DNA of 64,000 bases, taken from assembly GCF_024749045.1 (NCBI RefSeq), contig NZ_CP087184.1, forward strand, positions 4,712,001 to 4,776,000, written 5' to 3'. Positions 1-8,177 of this stretch are shown here, piece by piece; within the stretch, counting starts at the first letter, position 1, and each line of letters begins with the position of its first letter. The translations under genes and the position numbers were made by a program. The notes below the pieces were generated by a model. That model made no database searches and was not told where the DNA came from. It saw only the letters and a program-made list of their open reading frames with translations. This DNA comes from Pseudomonas sp. B21-028 (GTDB taxonomy: Bacteria > Pseudomonadota > Gammaproteobacteria > Pseudomonadales > Pseudomonadaceae).

Positions 1-411
1 CCCGTAGAGCTTGGCGTTGCCGAACACTTCGTTGGCCCAGAGGCTGCTTTCGCCGCAATCACGGGCCTGGCACCAGTACAACAACTCGGCACCTTGCTGC
101 TGCAAGGCTTCGCGAGCGGCGGTAAAGGCCTGCGTGGCGGAATGTTCCGGCGGCAGCTCATACGTCACCGACGTGACGGCGCCACGGCCATCGACCTGCC
201 CGTCGAAACGCAACTGGCCGCTGATCTTGCGAATCGAGCCCAGGGGGTAGATGCGCTCGACGTCGCTGGTTTGCCGGTAATCGACAATCTGCGCGTCGGG
301 CAGGCGCGGCACGCGCTCCAGGTCCCGACTGCCGGGCACATCAGCGGCGAATGAGGTCGGGCTGGCGCAGGCCAGCGCCAACCAGGCAAGTGAATGAACG
401 AATGATTTCAT
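1..411 (-). CDS. DUF4892 domain protein, 3' part missing
   Basis: The reading frame starts at an ATG at 411 and runs off the left edge, giving the first 137 residues. An N-terminal signal peptide (hydrophobic residues about 7-16, likely cleavage after SFA at 22) places the product in the periplasm or outer membrane. The following part (PGSRDLERVPRLPDAQIVDY and a region ending in WCQARDCGESSLW) resembles the N-terminal half of the DUF4892 family, which in Pseudomonas usually continues into an OmpA-like or uncharacterised C-terminus. No function is established. The rest of the gene lies outside the window. Confidence 0.75.
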   Translation of the reverse strand, partial: MKSFVHSLAWLALACASPTSFAADVPGSRDLERVPRLPDAQIVDYRQTSDVERIYPLGSIRKISGQLRFDGQVDGRGAVTSVTYELPPEHSATQAFTAAREALQQQGAELLYWCQARDCGESSLWANEVFGNAKLYG

Positions 412-540
412 CGGATGAACTTGGCCTGGCGCCCGAGGACGAAACCGGCGTCGTGCCTGCGCCACAAGGCGGGTAAACAGAGCTCTGTCATGGTGGTCTC
501 CCTTTCAACCCGCCCAGCCTCGACAGTTGCCCGACGCAAG

Positions 541-1392
541 TCAAGAAGTGCTGAAGAACCGATTGAAACAGTCTGCTACAAGCACGGCACCGGCTTCGTC
601 GTTCAGGTGCAAATGATGGCCGCCGGGCAATTGTTCATGACTGAAGGGTAGACGCTCCAGCAATTCGGCGTGCCGGGCCAGCATGCCGTCGGCCGCCACG
701 ATCAGATGGGCGGGACAACCAATCCGCGCCACGAAGGCCATGGCCTGTTCGTCGGTCAGACGCAGCGGCGATGGCAAGGTCAGGCGGTTGTCGGTGCGCC
801 AGGTGTAGCCTCCCGGTACCGGCATCAGACCTCGCTGGGCGAGCAGCTCGGCAGCCTCGCGGCTGACCGCCACCAACCCTTTCATGCGGGCTTCGATAGC
901 CCGGTCGAGGGTTTTATAGACCGGTTTGGTCTTTTTCTGCAGATCAAGCTGCGCCTGCAGGGCCATGCCCATGCGTTCGGCCGCGTTGTCACCCTGGGCG
1001 GTCGGCGGAATGATGCCGTCGATCAACCCCAGGTGCGTCACCCGTTCCGGCAGGGCCCCGGCCAACACCAGCGACACGATGGCGCCCAGGGAATGCCCCA
1101 ACAGGGCGAAACGCTGCAAGCCCAGTTGTTCGGCGACTTGCAGCACATCATGGGCATAATCCCACAGGGCGTAGCCGGCACCGGGCGGGCGGTGCCCCGA
1201 ATGGCCATGACCGGCCATGTCCAGGGCAATGATCCGCAAGCCCTCGAGCCGGGGGGCCAGGCGGGCGAAACTGTTGGCGTTGTCCAGCCAGCCATGCAAA
1301 GCGATCACCGGGCGGCCGTCTTCCGGTCCGAACAGGTGGGCTGCCAGTTCGATGTGGGGCAGGCTCAGGCGGACTTCTTCGACGCCGTTCAT
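541..1392 (-). CDS. Alpha/beta fold hydrolase
   Basis: A 283-residue alpha/beta hydrolase, probably a cytoplasmic esterase or related enzyme. The nucleophile elbow GHSLG puts the catalytic serine at about residue 101. HGW near residue 33 supplies the oxyanion-hole region, and GGHHLHL near the C-terminus carries the likely catalytic histidine. The start at 1392 is preferred over an in-frame ATG at 1410 because it forms an ATGA overlap with the stop of the upstream hydrolase, implying translational coupling. Substrate is unknown. The position beside gpsA and sixA recalls the P. aeruginosa PA1615-1622 neighbourhood. Confidence 0.85.
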   Translation of the reverse strand: MNGVEEVRLSLPHIELAAHLFGPEDGRPVIALHGWLDNANSFARLAPRLEGLRIIALDMAGHGHSGHRPPGAGYALWDYAHDVLQVAEQLGLQRFALLGHSLGAIVSLVLAGALPERVTHLGLIDGIIPPTAQGDNAAERMGMALQAQLDLQKKTKPVYKTLDRAIEARMKGLVAVSREAAELLAQRGLMPVPGGYTWRTDNRLTLPSPLRLTDEQAMAFVARIGCPAHLIVAADGMLARHAELLERLPFSHEQLPGGHHLHLNDEAGAVLVADCFNRFFSTS

Positions 1393-2183
1393 GCGCCGCT
1401 CCCCTGCCAACGCTGGAACAGCCCCTTGAGCAGATCGGCCGTGTCCAGAGGATGCTCCAGGGGAAACATGTGACCGCCGGGCATGCTCAGGGATTCGCCC
1501 TGGGGCATGCTGCCCACCGAACGGGTGTGATGACGCATCACCACGCGACTTTGCCGACCGCGCACCACCGCCAGGGGCACCTTGAGCGTGCGTGCCCGAC
1601 CGGGGCTGGTGTGCGGCACGCCGCGGTAGATGCTGATTTCCGTGGCCGGATCGAAGCGCAGTCGCAGGCGATCACCGACTTGTTGCAAGCCATGTTGCAG
1701 GTAGGCGTCGAAGCAATCCGGGTCGAAACCGCGAAACAGGGTCTTGCCGGAAAAATACAGCCGGGCCGCTTCCAGATCGGCGAACTCCTCGCGTCGGCCC
1801 AGGGTCCGGCCGGCCGGGGTCAGGCGGTCGATGAAGCCCAGGCGTTTGGCAGCCAGGATCACCCAGCGGTCCGTGCGGGTCAGGACCGGCGAATCGAGCA
1901 TGACCACACCACGGTACAACCGAGGGCAGCGCAATGCCGCGTGCAAGTGCAGTACACCGCCCAGGGAATGACCGACACCCCACACCGGTTCAGGCTGTTG
2001 TTCCAGGTGATGGATCAACTCATCCACCAGGTTGTGCCAGTTATCGTCCACCGGGAAACGCGGGTCATGGCCATGCAGCTCCAGATGCGCGACCTGATAC
2101 TGCGGCGCCAGCGCGGCAAACAGCTTGCCGTAGGTGGCCGAGGGAAAACCATTGGCGTGGGTGAAAAACACCTGTTGCGACAT
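1389..2183 (-). CDS. Alpha/beta fold hydrolase
   Basis: A 264-residue alpha/beta hydrolase and first gene of a two-gene unit with the hydrolase downstream (4-bp overlap). GHSLG places the nucleophile serine at residue 73, an HANGFPS segment near residue 10 contributes the oxyanion region, and PGGHMFPLEHP near the C-terminus contains the likely catalytic histidine. No signal peptide is visible, so it should act in the cytoplasm. The two tandem enzymes share only the fold motifs and are not recent duplicates. The substrate cannot be read from sequence. Confidence 0.85.
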   Translation of the reverse strand: MSQQVFFTHANGFPSATYGKLFAALAPQYQVAHLELHGHDPRFPVDDNWHNLVDELIHHLEQQPEPVWGVGHSLGGVLHLHAALRCPRLYRGVVMLDSPVLTRTDRWVILAAKRLGFIDRLTPAGRTLGRREEFADLEAARLYFSGKTLFRGFDPDCFDAYLQHGLQQVGDRLRLRFDPATEISIYRGVPHTSPGRARTLKVPLAVVRGRQSRVVMRHHTRSVGSMPQGESLSMPGGHMFPLEHPLDTADLLKGLFQRWQGSGA

Positions 2184-2287
2184 GACAGCCGATCCATTGG
2201 GGGGAACTGAGGCAGATTGTCCGCAGAAGCCTACGGCGCGGCAATGACCGTAACTGACAGGAATGATGACAGTCTGGCTTGGGCTAT

Positions 2288-2420
2288 TGTGGCGAGGGGA
2301 TTTATCCCCGCTGGGGTGCGAAGCAGCCCTGAAATCAGGCGACTCTGTCCGCCAGGCTTATCGGGTGAGCTGGTTTTGGGGGCGCTTCGCACCCCAACGG
2401 GGATAAATCCCCTCGCCACA
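2288..2420. repeat. Palindromic TGTGGCGAGGGGAT element
   Basis: Two inverted arms of about 45 bases (TGTGGCGAGGGGATTTATCC at the left and its complement at the right) surround a short variable centre. Each arm also contains a smaller GGGGATTTATCCCC palindrome. It is the same family as the singletons near 2916, 12150, 56432, 58815 and 62083 and as the tandem array at 21197-24545. It lies downstream of the hotdog thioesterase gene. Confidence 0.9.
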
Positions 2421-2433
2421 ACGGCCTGCGGAA

Positions 2434-2877
2434 TCAGCACGCCGGCGGTTGCTCGCCCAGTGGCACCACCGCCATGGTCAGGCGCGATACGCAGTTGACC
2501 TTGCCTTCGTCGTTGCTCAGGCGGATGTCCCAGACCTGGGTGGTACGGCCCAGATGAACCATCCTGGCCGTGGCCGTCACCCGCCCGCTGCGCACGCCGC
2601 GCAGGTGGTTGGCATTGATTTCCAGGCCCACGCAATAGAACTTGCTGGTGTCCACGCACAGGTAGGCGGCCATGGAACCGACCGTTTCGGCCAGGACCAC
2701 CGAAGCGCCACCATGCAGCAGGCCGAACGGCTGGTGAGTGCGGTGATCGACCACCATGCTGGCGGTCAGGGATTCGTCGTCGAACGACTCGAAACGAATA
2801 TCCAGCACCTCGCTGATGGTGTTTTTAGCGGCAGCGTTCAGTTGTTCGATGTTGGGTGTGGTGCGCCACAGACTCAT
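2434..2877 (-). CDS. Hotdog-fold acyl-CoA thioesterase
   Basis: A 147-residue protein of the PaaI/YdiI (MenI-like) thioesterase family. The HQPFGLLHGGASVVLAETVG segment (about residues 47-66) is the hotdog helix with the conserved HGG and the acidic residue used for thioester hydrolysis. Length equals the usual single hotdog domain, and there is no signal peptide. The physiological acyl-CoA is unknown: members act on aromatic or medium-chain thioesters. The gene stands alone, with a palindromic repeat element on each side within 40 bp. Confidence 0.85.
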   Translation of the reverse strand: MSLWRTTPNIEQLNAAAKNTISEVLDIRFESFDDESLTASMVVDHRTHQPFGLLHGGASVVLAETVGSMAAYLCVDTSKFYCVGLEINANHLRGVRSGRVTATARMVHLGRTTQVWDIRLSNDEGKVNCVSRLTMAVVPLGEQPPAC

Positions 2878-2915
2878 TGCTGTCCTTCCTTATAGCTCAT
2901 GTAAAACACAGTTCC

Positions 2916-3047
2916 TGTGGCGAGGGGATTTATCCCCGCTGGGGTGCGAAGCAGCCCTAAATCCTGACACCTCGATGTATCAGGCAGATTGAGTAGACTG
3001 TCTTGGGACTGCTTCGCAGCCCAGCGGGGATAAATCCCCTCGCCACA
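2916..3047. repeat. Palindromic TGTGGCGAGGGGAT element
   Basis: A second copy of the palindromic family with arms at about 2916-2960 and 3008-3047 and a centre that differs from the copy at 2288. It occupies the gap between the thioesterase start and the sixA stop, so together the two elements bracket the thioesterase gene. Confidence 0.9.
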
Positions 3048-3068
3048 GGAAGCTGCGCCATATCGGTT

Positions 3069-3521
3069 TCATGGATGCCGAAGGCCCTTGAGTTGCATCG
3101 CCCCGGCCAACGGCAGGTCACCTTCCAGTTCTGCCAGGCCGGCCGTTTTCACCTGCTCGGGTTGTTGCAGGTGACCATGTTGCGCCAAGCCCAACAGGCT
3201 GCCCACCAGCGGGTTATGGCTGACCAGCAGCACATCATCCCGATCCGCCAGATGTTCCAGAACTGTCTGTGGCCGGGTGTCCGGCTTGAGCCAGTCGACC
3301 GTGATCAGTTCCGGTTCGAACCCCAAGGCCTCGCGCACCAGTTGCGCAGTCTGCTGGGCACGCAGATAAGGACTGGCATAGATGGCCGTCAGGGGGCGGC
3401 CGATCAGTTCGGCGGCACTGCGCAGGACCTCTTCACGCCCGTGTACCGTCAACGCCCGCTCGGGATCGGGGCGGGCGCCGTACGGCTCGGCTTCTCCATG
3501 GCGCAGTACCCACACTTTCAT
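3069..3521 (-). CDS. sixA: Phosphohistidine phosphatase SixA
   Basis: A 150-residue phosphoglycerate-mutase-fold phosphatase. The N-terminal RHGEAE motif gives the catalytic histidine at residue 8, and VSHNPLVG near residue 100 carries the second conserved histidine. SixA enzymes remove phosphate from histidine phosphotransfer (HPt) domains and from PTS proteins, and the length fits the family. Its start overlaps the stop of the DUF4389 gene by 4 bp, so the two are co-translated. A nearby hybrid kinase of HPt-dependent type makes a phosphorelay role plausible but unproven. Confidence 0.9.
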   Translation of the reverse strand: MKVWVLRHGEAEPYGARPDPERALTVHGREEVLRSAAELIGRPLTAIYASPYLRAQQTAQLVREALGFEPELITVDWLKPDTRPQTVLEHLADRDDVLLVSHNPLVGSLLGLAQHGHLQQPEQVKTAGLAELEGDLPLAGAMQLKGLRHP

Positions 3522-3865
3522 AGTTTGGGTTCCTCATCCTGGGCAGGGTGCGGCGCCGGTGCCACGACGTGGGGCGCTTCACCTTCCGGCGCGCGCGGGC
3601 TCGGCCAGTCAGCGAACGGCCAGGGTTTCTGGTCACTGTGGAAGGTGCCGAAACGGCCGATCTGGGCCAAAAACTGGCTGAGGCTGTCGCCGAAGTTCAT
3701 CAGGCTGGCGCTGGGTGCGCCGTAGATCAGCCGATAGATCAATTGCACCAGCACCACGGCGCCGAGGATGAATTGCGCCACTTGCCACACCAGCAGGTAG
3801 ACCACCATCCACAGCACCCGCAACAGGATGGACTCGTACTGGGCCTGGCCCTTCGGATCGTTCAT
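3518..3865 (-). CDS. DUF4389 membrane protein
   Basis: A 115-residue protein with one clear hydrophobic region at about 12-45 (LRVLWMVVYLLVWQVAQFIL). A proline- and acid-rich tail follows, ending in HPAQDEEPKL. It matches the DUF4389 family, small inner-membrane proteins of unknown role found in gammaproteobacteria. It lies between gpsA and sixA, overlaps sixA by 4 bp, and is 30 bp downstream of gpsA, so the three are probably one operon. Confidence 0.8.
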   Translation of the reverse strand: MNDPKGQAQYESILLRVLWMVVYLLVWQVAQFILGAVVLVQLIYRLIYGAPSASLMNFGDSLSQFLAQIGRFGTFHSDQKPWPFADWPSPRAPEGEAPHVVAPAPHPAQDEEPKL

Positions 3866-3895
3866 AGCTCACTCCTGTTTGTCATCGACAGCGGC

Positions 3896-4921
3896 TCAGT
3901 TGAAGCCACTGGTGGAAATGAAATCGACATCGGTCTTCGGTTCGCCACGCATCAACAGTTCGATCACCTGTTCCAGCGTGCGCCCTTCGAACAGAATCGC
4001 GTGCAGCCCCGCGACCAGCGGCATATAGACCCCGGCCTCCTGGGACTTGGCCTTGAGCACCTTGAGGGTGTTCACCCCTTCCGCCACTTCGCCCAGGCGC
4101 GACACGGCCTCGTCCAGGCTCAGGCCCTGGCCGAGGGCGAAACCGACCTGGTAGTTGCGGCTCTTGGGCGAGGAGCAAGTAACGATGAGATCACCCACCC
4201 CGGCCAAGCCGAGAAAGGTCATCGGATTAGCGCCCTGGCTGACGGCAAAGCGCGTCATTTCCGCCAGAGCCCGGGTGATCAGCATGCTCTTGGTGTTCTC
4301 CCCCATGCCCAGCGCCACCGCCATGCCGGAAATGATCGCATAGACATTCTTCAGCGCCCCGCCCAGCTCCACGCCGAAACGGTCGGCACTGGCATAGACC
4401 CGGAAGGTGCGGCCATGGAGTGCGGCCTGGACCCGCTGGCACAGTTCTTCGTCCTCACTGGCCACCACGGTAGCGGTCAAGGCGTGTTCGGCGATTTCCC
4501 GCGCCAGGTTCGGCCCGGAAATCACCCCGATCCGCGCTTTTGGCGCGATATCTTCAAGAATCTCGCTCATCAGCTTGAAGGTCTGGGCTTCGATGCCCTT
4601 GGTCAGGCTGACCAGGAGCTTGCCGCTCAGGCATTCGGCATGGGGCGCCAGTACCGAACGCAAGGCACTGGACGGCAAGGCGACGAAAAACAGGTCGCTG
4701 CCCTGGAGCGTGGCCTGCAGGTCGGTCACCGGCTCCACTTCCGGACGGATCTTGATGCCCTTGAGGTAACGCGGGTTCTCACGATTGACCCGGATGGCCT
4801 CGGCCTGCTCCGGGTCACGCATCCAGTGGCGCACCGGGTGACCATTCTCGGCCAGCAGGTTAGCCACGGCGGTACCGAAACTCCCGCCTCCCAGGACCGC
4901 AATCGGGCGCTGTTCAGTCAT
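3896..4921 (-). CDS. gpsA: Glycerol-3-phosphate dehydrogenase [NAD(P)+]
   Basis: This 341-residue cytoplasmic enzyme reduces dihydroxyacetone phosphate to sn-glycerol 3-phosphate, the backbone for phospholipids. An N-terminal dinucleotide-binding GGGSFGTA lies at about residues 11-18, and the catalytic lysine region GGALKNVYA and the GAGDL-like substrate loop ([11 protein letters not shown]) are present. The start MTEQRPIAV at 4921 gives the usual family length, while the ATG at 4945 would add eight atypical residues. First gene of the gpsA-DUF4389-sixA unit. Confidence 0.95.
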   Translation of the reverse strand: MTEQRPIAVLGGGSFGTAVANLLAENGHPVRHWMRDPEQAEAIRVNRENPRYLKGIKIRPEVEPVTDLQATLQGSDLFFVALPSSALRSVLAPHAECLSGKLLVSLTKGIEAQTFKLMSEILEDIAPKARIGVISGPNLAREIAEHALTATVVASEDEELCQRVQAALHGRTFRVYASADRFGVELGGALKNVYAIISGMAVALGMGENTKSMLITRALAEMTRFAVSQGANPMTFLGLAGVGDLIVTCSSPKSRNYQVGFALGQGLSLDEAVSRLGEVAEGVNTLKVLKAKSQEAGVYMPLVAGLHAILFEGRTLEQVIELLMRGEPKTDVDFISTSGFN

Positions 4922-5120
4922 ATGCAATCCGTTCATCCATACCAAGTGGCGATGCCGGGCATTATACGGAGCGGCCAGAGCGCGACTAGCCCCGCCAATA
5001 ATTACCTACAACTGTAGGAAGCTGACCATCGGTTGCTCGGAAAATGCTGTCAACGCAACTGGAAAAGTCTTTCAGCTCAGTTAACATGCCTGCCATCGTT
5101 CTGTTATCAAAGGCTCCGCC

Positions 5121-7244
5121 GTGACCGTTGGCCCCTCCCGCTCAGGTTCGTCACTGCTATTGGCGCTGCTCGTCAGCCCGCCGGTGTGGGCCGACGACTT
5201 GTTCGTCGACAGCCAACCACTGCCCCAGGTCCTGACCGCCACTCGCCTGAAACAATCGCCGGCGGCGGTGCCGGGCAGCATGACCGTGCTGGACAGCGAG
5301 CTGATCAAGGCCAGCGGCGCCCGGGACATCAGCGAGTTGCTGCGCCTGGTACCCGGCATGATGGTCGGCAACCTCAGCGGCAATCAGCCCACCGTGAACT
5401 ACCACGGCACCAACGCCAGCGAAGCCCGCCGCATGCAGGTGCTGATCGATGGCCGCTCGGTGTACCGCGCCGGCCTCGCCACCGTGGACTGGAGCGACAT
5501 TCCGGTGGCCATGGAGGACATCGAGCGAATCGAAGTCTTCCGCGGCCCCAACACTGTCAGCTATGGCGCCAACGCACTGATGGCGGTGGTCAACATCATC
5601 ACCCGGTCGCCGGCCAACAGCCACGGCACGCGGATAAAAACCACCCAGGGCCAGCGTGGTATCAGCGACTGGTACGCCAGCCAGGGCACCGGCTGGGACG
5701 GCGGCGATCTGCGCCTTTCGCTGTCCGGCCAGGAAGACGACGGCTTTGACAGCGACCGCAACGGCGCGGACTACCGCGACAGTCGCCGCTTGAACCGCAT
5801 CAACCTGTCGGTCAGCCAGACACTGAACGAACAGCAGAGCATCGATTGGCAGTTGAGCGCCAAGGACGGGACCAACCAGCGGCCTTACACCTACCGCCCG
5901 GTATTCGCCGGGATTACCGCTGCTGGGGATAACTCCGACGTCATCGCCAAGGACTATGCCGGTTCGCTGCGCTGGAATCTGGACCTCAATCCCAACCACA
6001 GCCTGTATGTGCAGAACTCGATCCAGCACTGGGATCGTCAGCAGACCTGGCGCGCCTGCGATGCCGAGGTGTCCTTCAGCCCGCAACTGACCGACCTGTG
6101 GCTGCTCAATCCCAACTACGCCGAGAAGCTGGCGCGCAACATGCCCGGCTTCACCAGCAGCGGGGCTCCACCCGGTACGGCGCAGGAACAGGCGCTGGCC
6201 AACCAGGTGCTCGACCAATGGCGTAACGGCGCCTCGCGAACCGTCTGCGGCGATATCGACCAGAGCGCCCGGGAATCACGCTACGACCTGGAGATCCAGG
6301 ACACCCTGAGCCTGTCCGACAGCCTGCGGCTGGTGACCGGGGCGAACTATCGCTATGACCGGGCCGACTCCGAGACCTACTTCAACGGCACCCTGGATGA
6401 CACCACCTGGCGGCTGTTTGGCCAATTCGAGTGGCGGGCCACCGAGCACTGGCTGTTACAGGGCGGCGCGATGTTCGAGGACACCCGCCTGACGGGCAGT
6501 TCGCTGACGCCGCGGGTGGCGGTCAACTACCTGATCACGCCACGGCATGGCTTGCGGGCGGTGTACTCCGAAGCGGTACGCTCACCGGACATGTTCGAGA
6601 ACAACGTCAACTGGAGCTACCAGGTGACGAATCTGCAACCCACCGCCTTCGGCCGAAGCAGCGCGCGTTACTTTGTCCAGACCCGCGGCCCGGGGAACCT
6701 CGAGCAGGAACACATGCGCTCCCGGGAACTGGGCTACAACGGTCATTTCATGGACCTGGGCCTGACGGTTGACGTCAGGCTGTTCCATGACGAAATCACC
6801 GGCATGATCAGCGAACCGCTGCGCAACAATCAGTACATCGCCAGCAATGCCAATGAATCGCAGTTTTCCGGCGCCGAAACCCAGCTCGACTGGCGCATGA
6901 CCAACGCCGACCGCCTGCGCGTGACGTATGCCTACGTCGACGCCCTGGCCAGCGCCCCCCTCGATGAACAACTGACCGCTCGCAACAGTGGTTCGGCCGG
7001 CTGGTTGCGGGACTGGGGCCAGGGCTGGAACAGCTCGGTGTTCTATTACGCCGCCGATGCGCTCAACGGCTACCGCTTCGAACGGGTCGATACCCGCCTC
7101 GCCCGGCGCATCCCCCTGGGCAAAGCCAGCCTGGAGCTGGCGGGTGTCCTGCAACAACGCCTCGACAATCAGCCCACCACCTTCGTCGACAACCGCTACG
7201 ACTCCCGACATGTCATGTATTTCAGCGCGGAGCTGTCCTTCTAG
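5121..7244 (+). CDS. TonB-dependent outer membrane receptor
   Basis: A 707-residue receptor starting at GTG. A signal peptide (cleavage near PPVWA at 24) is followed by a plug domain at about 40-155. That domain contains GARDISELLRLVPGM, an IERIEVFRGPNTVSYG segment and AVVNIITR. A beta-barrel then runs to the C-terminal YFSAELSF, whose final aromatic residue is the outer-membrane insertion signal. The ligand is not evident: no heme, siderophore-regulatory or B12 signature was recognised, and no N-terminal signalling domain is present. The next gene starts at the base after its stop, so the receptor, a binding-protein-like gene and a hybrid kinase form one operon. Confidence 0.9.
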   Translation: MTVGPSRSGSSLLLALLVSPPVWADDLFVDSQPLPQVLTATRLKQSPAAVPGSMTVLDSELIKASGARDISELLRLVPGMMVGNLSGNQPTVNYHGTNASEARRMQVLIDGRSVYRAGLATVDWSDIPVAMEDIERIEVFRGPNTVSYGANALMAVVNIITRSPANSHGTRIKTTQGQRGISDWYASQGTGWDGGDLRLSLSGQEDDGFDSDRNGADYRDSRRLNRINLSVSQTLNEQQSIDWQLSAKDGTNQRPYTYRPVFAGITAAGDNSDVIAKDYAGSLRWNLDLNPNHSLYVQNSIQHWDRQQTWRACDAEVSFSPQLTDLWLLNPNYAEKLARNMPGFTSSGAPPGTAQEQALANQVLDQWRNGASRTVCGDIDQSARESRYDLEIQDTLSLSDSLRLVTGANYRYDRADSETYFNGTLDDTTWRLFGQFEWRATEHWLLQGGAMFEDTRLTGSSLTPRVAVNYLITPRHGLRAVYSEAVRSPDMFENNVNWSYQVTNLQPTAFGRSSARYFVQTRGPGNLEQEHMRSRELGYNGHFMDLGLTVDVRLFHDEITGMISEPLRNNQYIASNANESQFSGAETQLDWRMTNADRLRVTYAYVDALASAPLDEQLTARNSGSAGWLRDWGQGWNSSVFYYAADALNGYRFERVDTRLARRIPLGKASLELAGVLQQRLDNQPTTFVDNRYDSRHVMYFSAELSF

Positions 7245-8177
7245 ATGCCCCGGAGTCGACCGCGCAAGAGGCCATTTCCTAGCCGCCTGCCGCTGGCCCT
7301 GTGCCTGGTGCTGGCCGGCCTGCTGGCAACGCTCGAGGCCCGCGCCGCCGAAATCCTGTTGGCCGGAGCCCGGGACAGTCCTGGCGTACAGTCCTTTACC
7401 CAGGCCCTGAAGGCCCTGCGACCCGAAGACGATGTGCGCTTCACCCCGGTGGCGAACCTGCCGGCACCGGACAAGTTGCCGGCCGATGTCCGCCTGGTCC
7501 TGCTGGACCTGCCCAGCCTCGACTGGCGCCTGCAAGCGTCCCAGGGACCGGCCACGCTGGTGCTGCGGATCAGCCGCCTGCAAGCCCGGGACCGCCTGGA
7601 CGGGGCAATCCCCGCGCACCTGAGCCTGTTGTGGAGCGATCCGCCGGTAGCGCGCCAATTGCGTCTGATCCGCGCGATCTTCCCGCAAGCGCGCCGGGTC
7701 GGCGTGCTGTTCGACGGGCACAGCGAGTTCCTGCTCAAGGAGATCCGCCAGGCCGCCGCACCGCTGGATCTGGAGATCGTCACCGAGCGCTGGGAAGACA
7801 CCAGCGACAGCCGCCCCCTGCAAAGCCTGCTGGGCCAGAGCGATGTATTGCTGGGCCTCGACGACCCCAATCTGTACAACCCCAAGACCGTGAAGAACCT
7901 GTTGCTCAGCAGCTATGCCCGGCAACGCGCACTGATCGGGCCGAGCGCGGCGTTCGTCAGGGCCGGCAGCCTGGCCAGCACCTACAGCGACCAGGAAGAC
8001 TGGCTGGCGATTCTCGACGATCTGCTCGATCGTCCCGTCGCCACCTGGCCACGCGCGCTATACCCGGCCCGCTTCAAAGTCCTGGACAACCGGCAAGTCG
8101 CCCGCTCCCTGGGGCTCGAACCGATCGACGCCGCTTCCGTCGCTACGCAGTTGGCCGAAGGAGAACACCGCCCATGA
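7245..8177 (+). CDS. Periplasmic substrate-binding-like protein
   Basis: A 310-residue secreted protein. Residues 1-34 form a basic, hydrophobic signal peptide ending in LEARA. The rest resembles the ABC-type binding proteins of the DUF534/ABC_sub_bind class (RVGVLFDGHSEFLLKEI, SDVLLGLDDPNLYNPKTVKN). No permease or ATPase gene is nearby. It abuts the TonB receptor (0 bp gap) and overlaps the hybrid kinase by 4 bp (ATGA). The arrangement suggests a periplasmic sensor subunit presenting a ligand to the kinase rather than a transporter. That role is inference. Confidence 0.7.
   Translation: MPRSRPRKRPFPSRLPLALCLVLAGLLATLEARAAEILLAGARDSPGVQSFTQALKALRPEDDVRFTPVANLPAPDKLPADVRLVLLDLPSLDWRLQASQGPATLVLRISRLQARDRLDGAIPAHLSLLWSDPPVARQLRLIRAIFPQARRVGVLFDGHSEFLLKEIRQAAAPLDLEIVTERWEDTSDSRPLQSLLGQSDVLLGLDDPNLYNPKTVKNLLLSSYARQRALIGPSAAFVRAGSLASTYSDQEDWLAILDDLLDRPVATWPRALYPARFKVLDNRQVARSLGLEPIDAASVATQLAEGEHRP

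Noticed and set aside
5121..7244. TonB receptor as a sigma-regulated siderophore transducer
   Set aside because: There is no N-terminal signalling (STN) domain before the plug and no FecI/FecR-like genes nearby.
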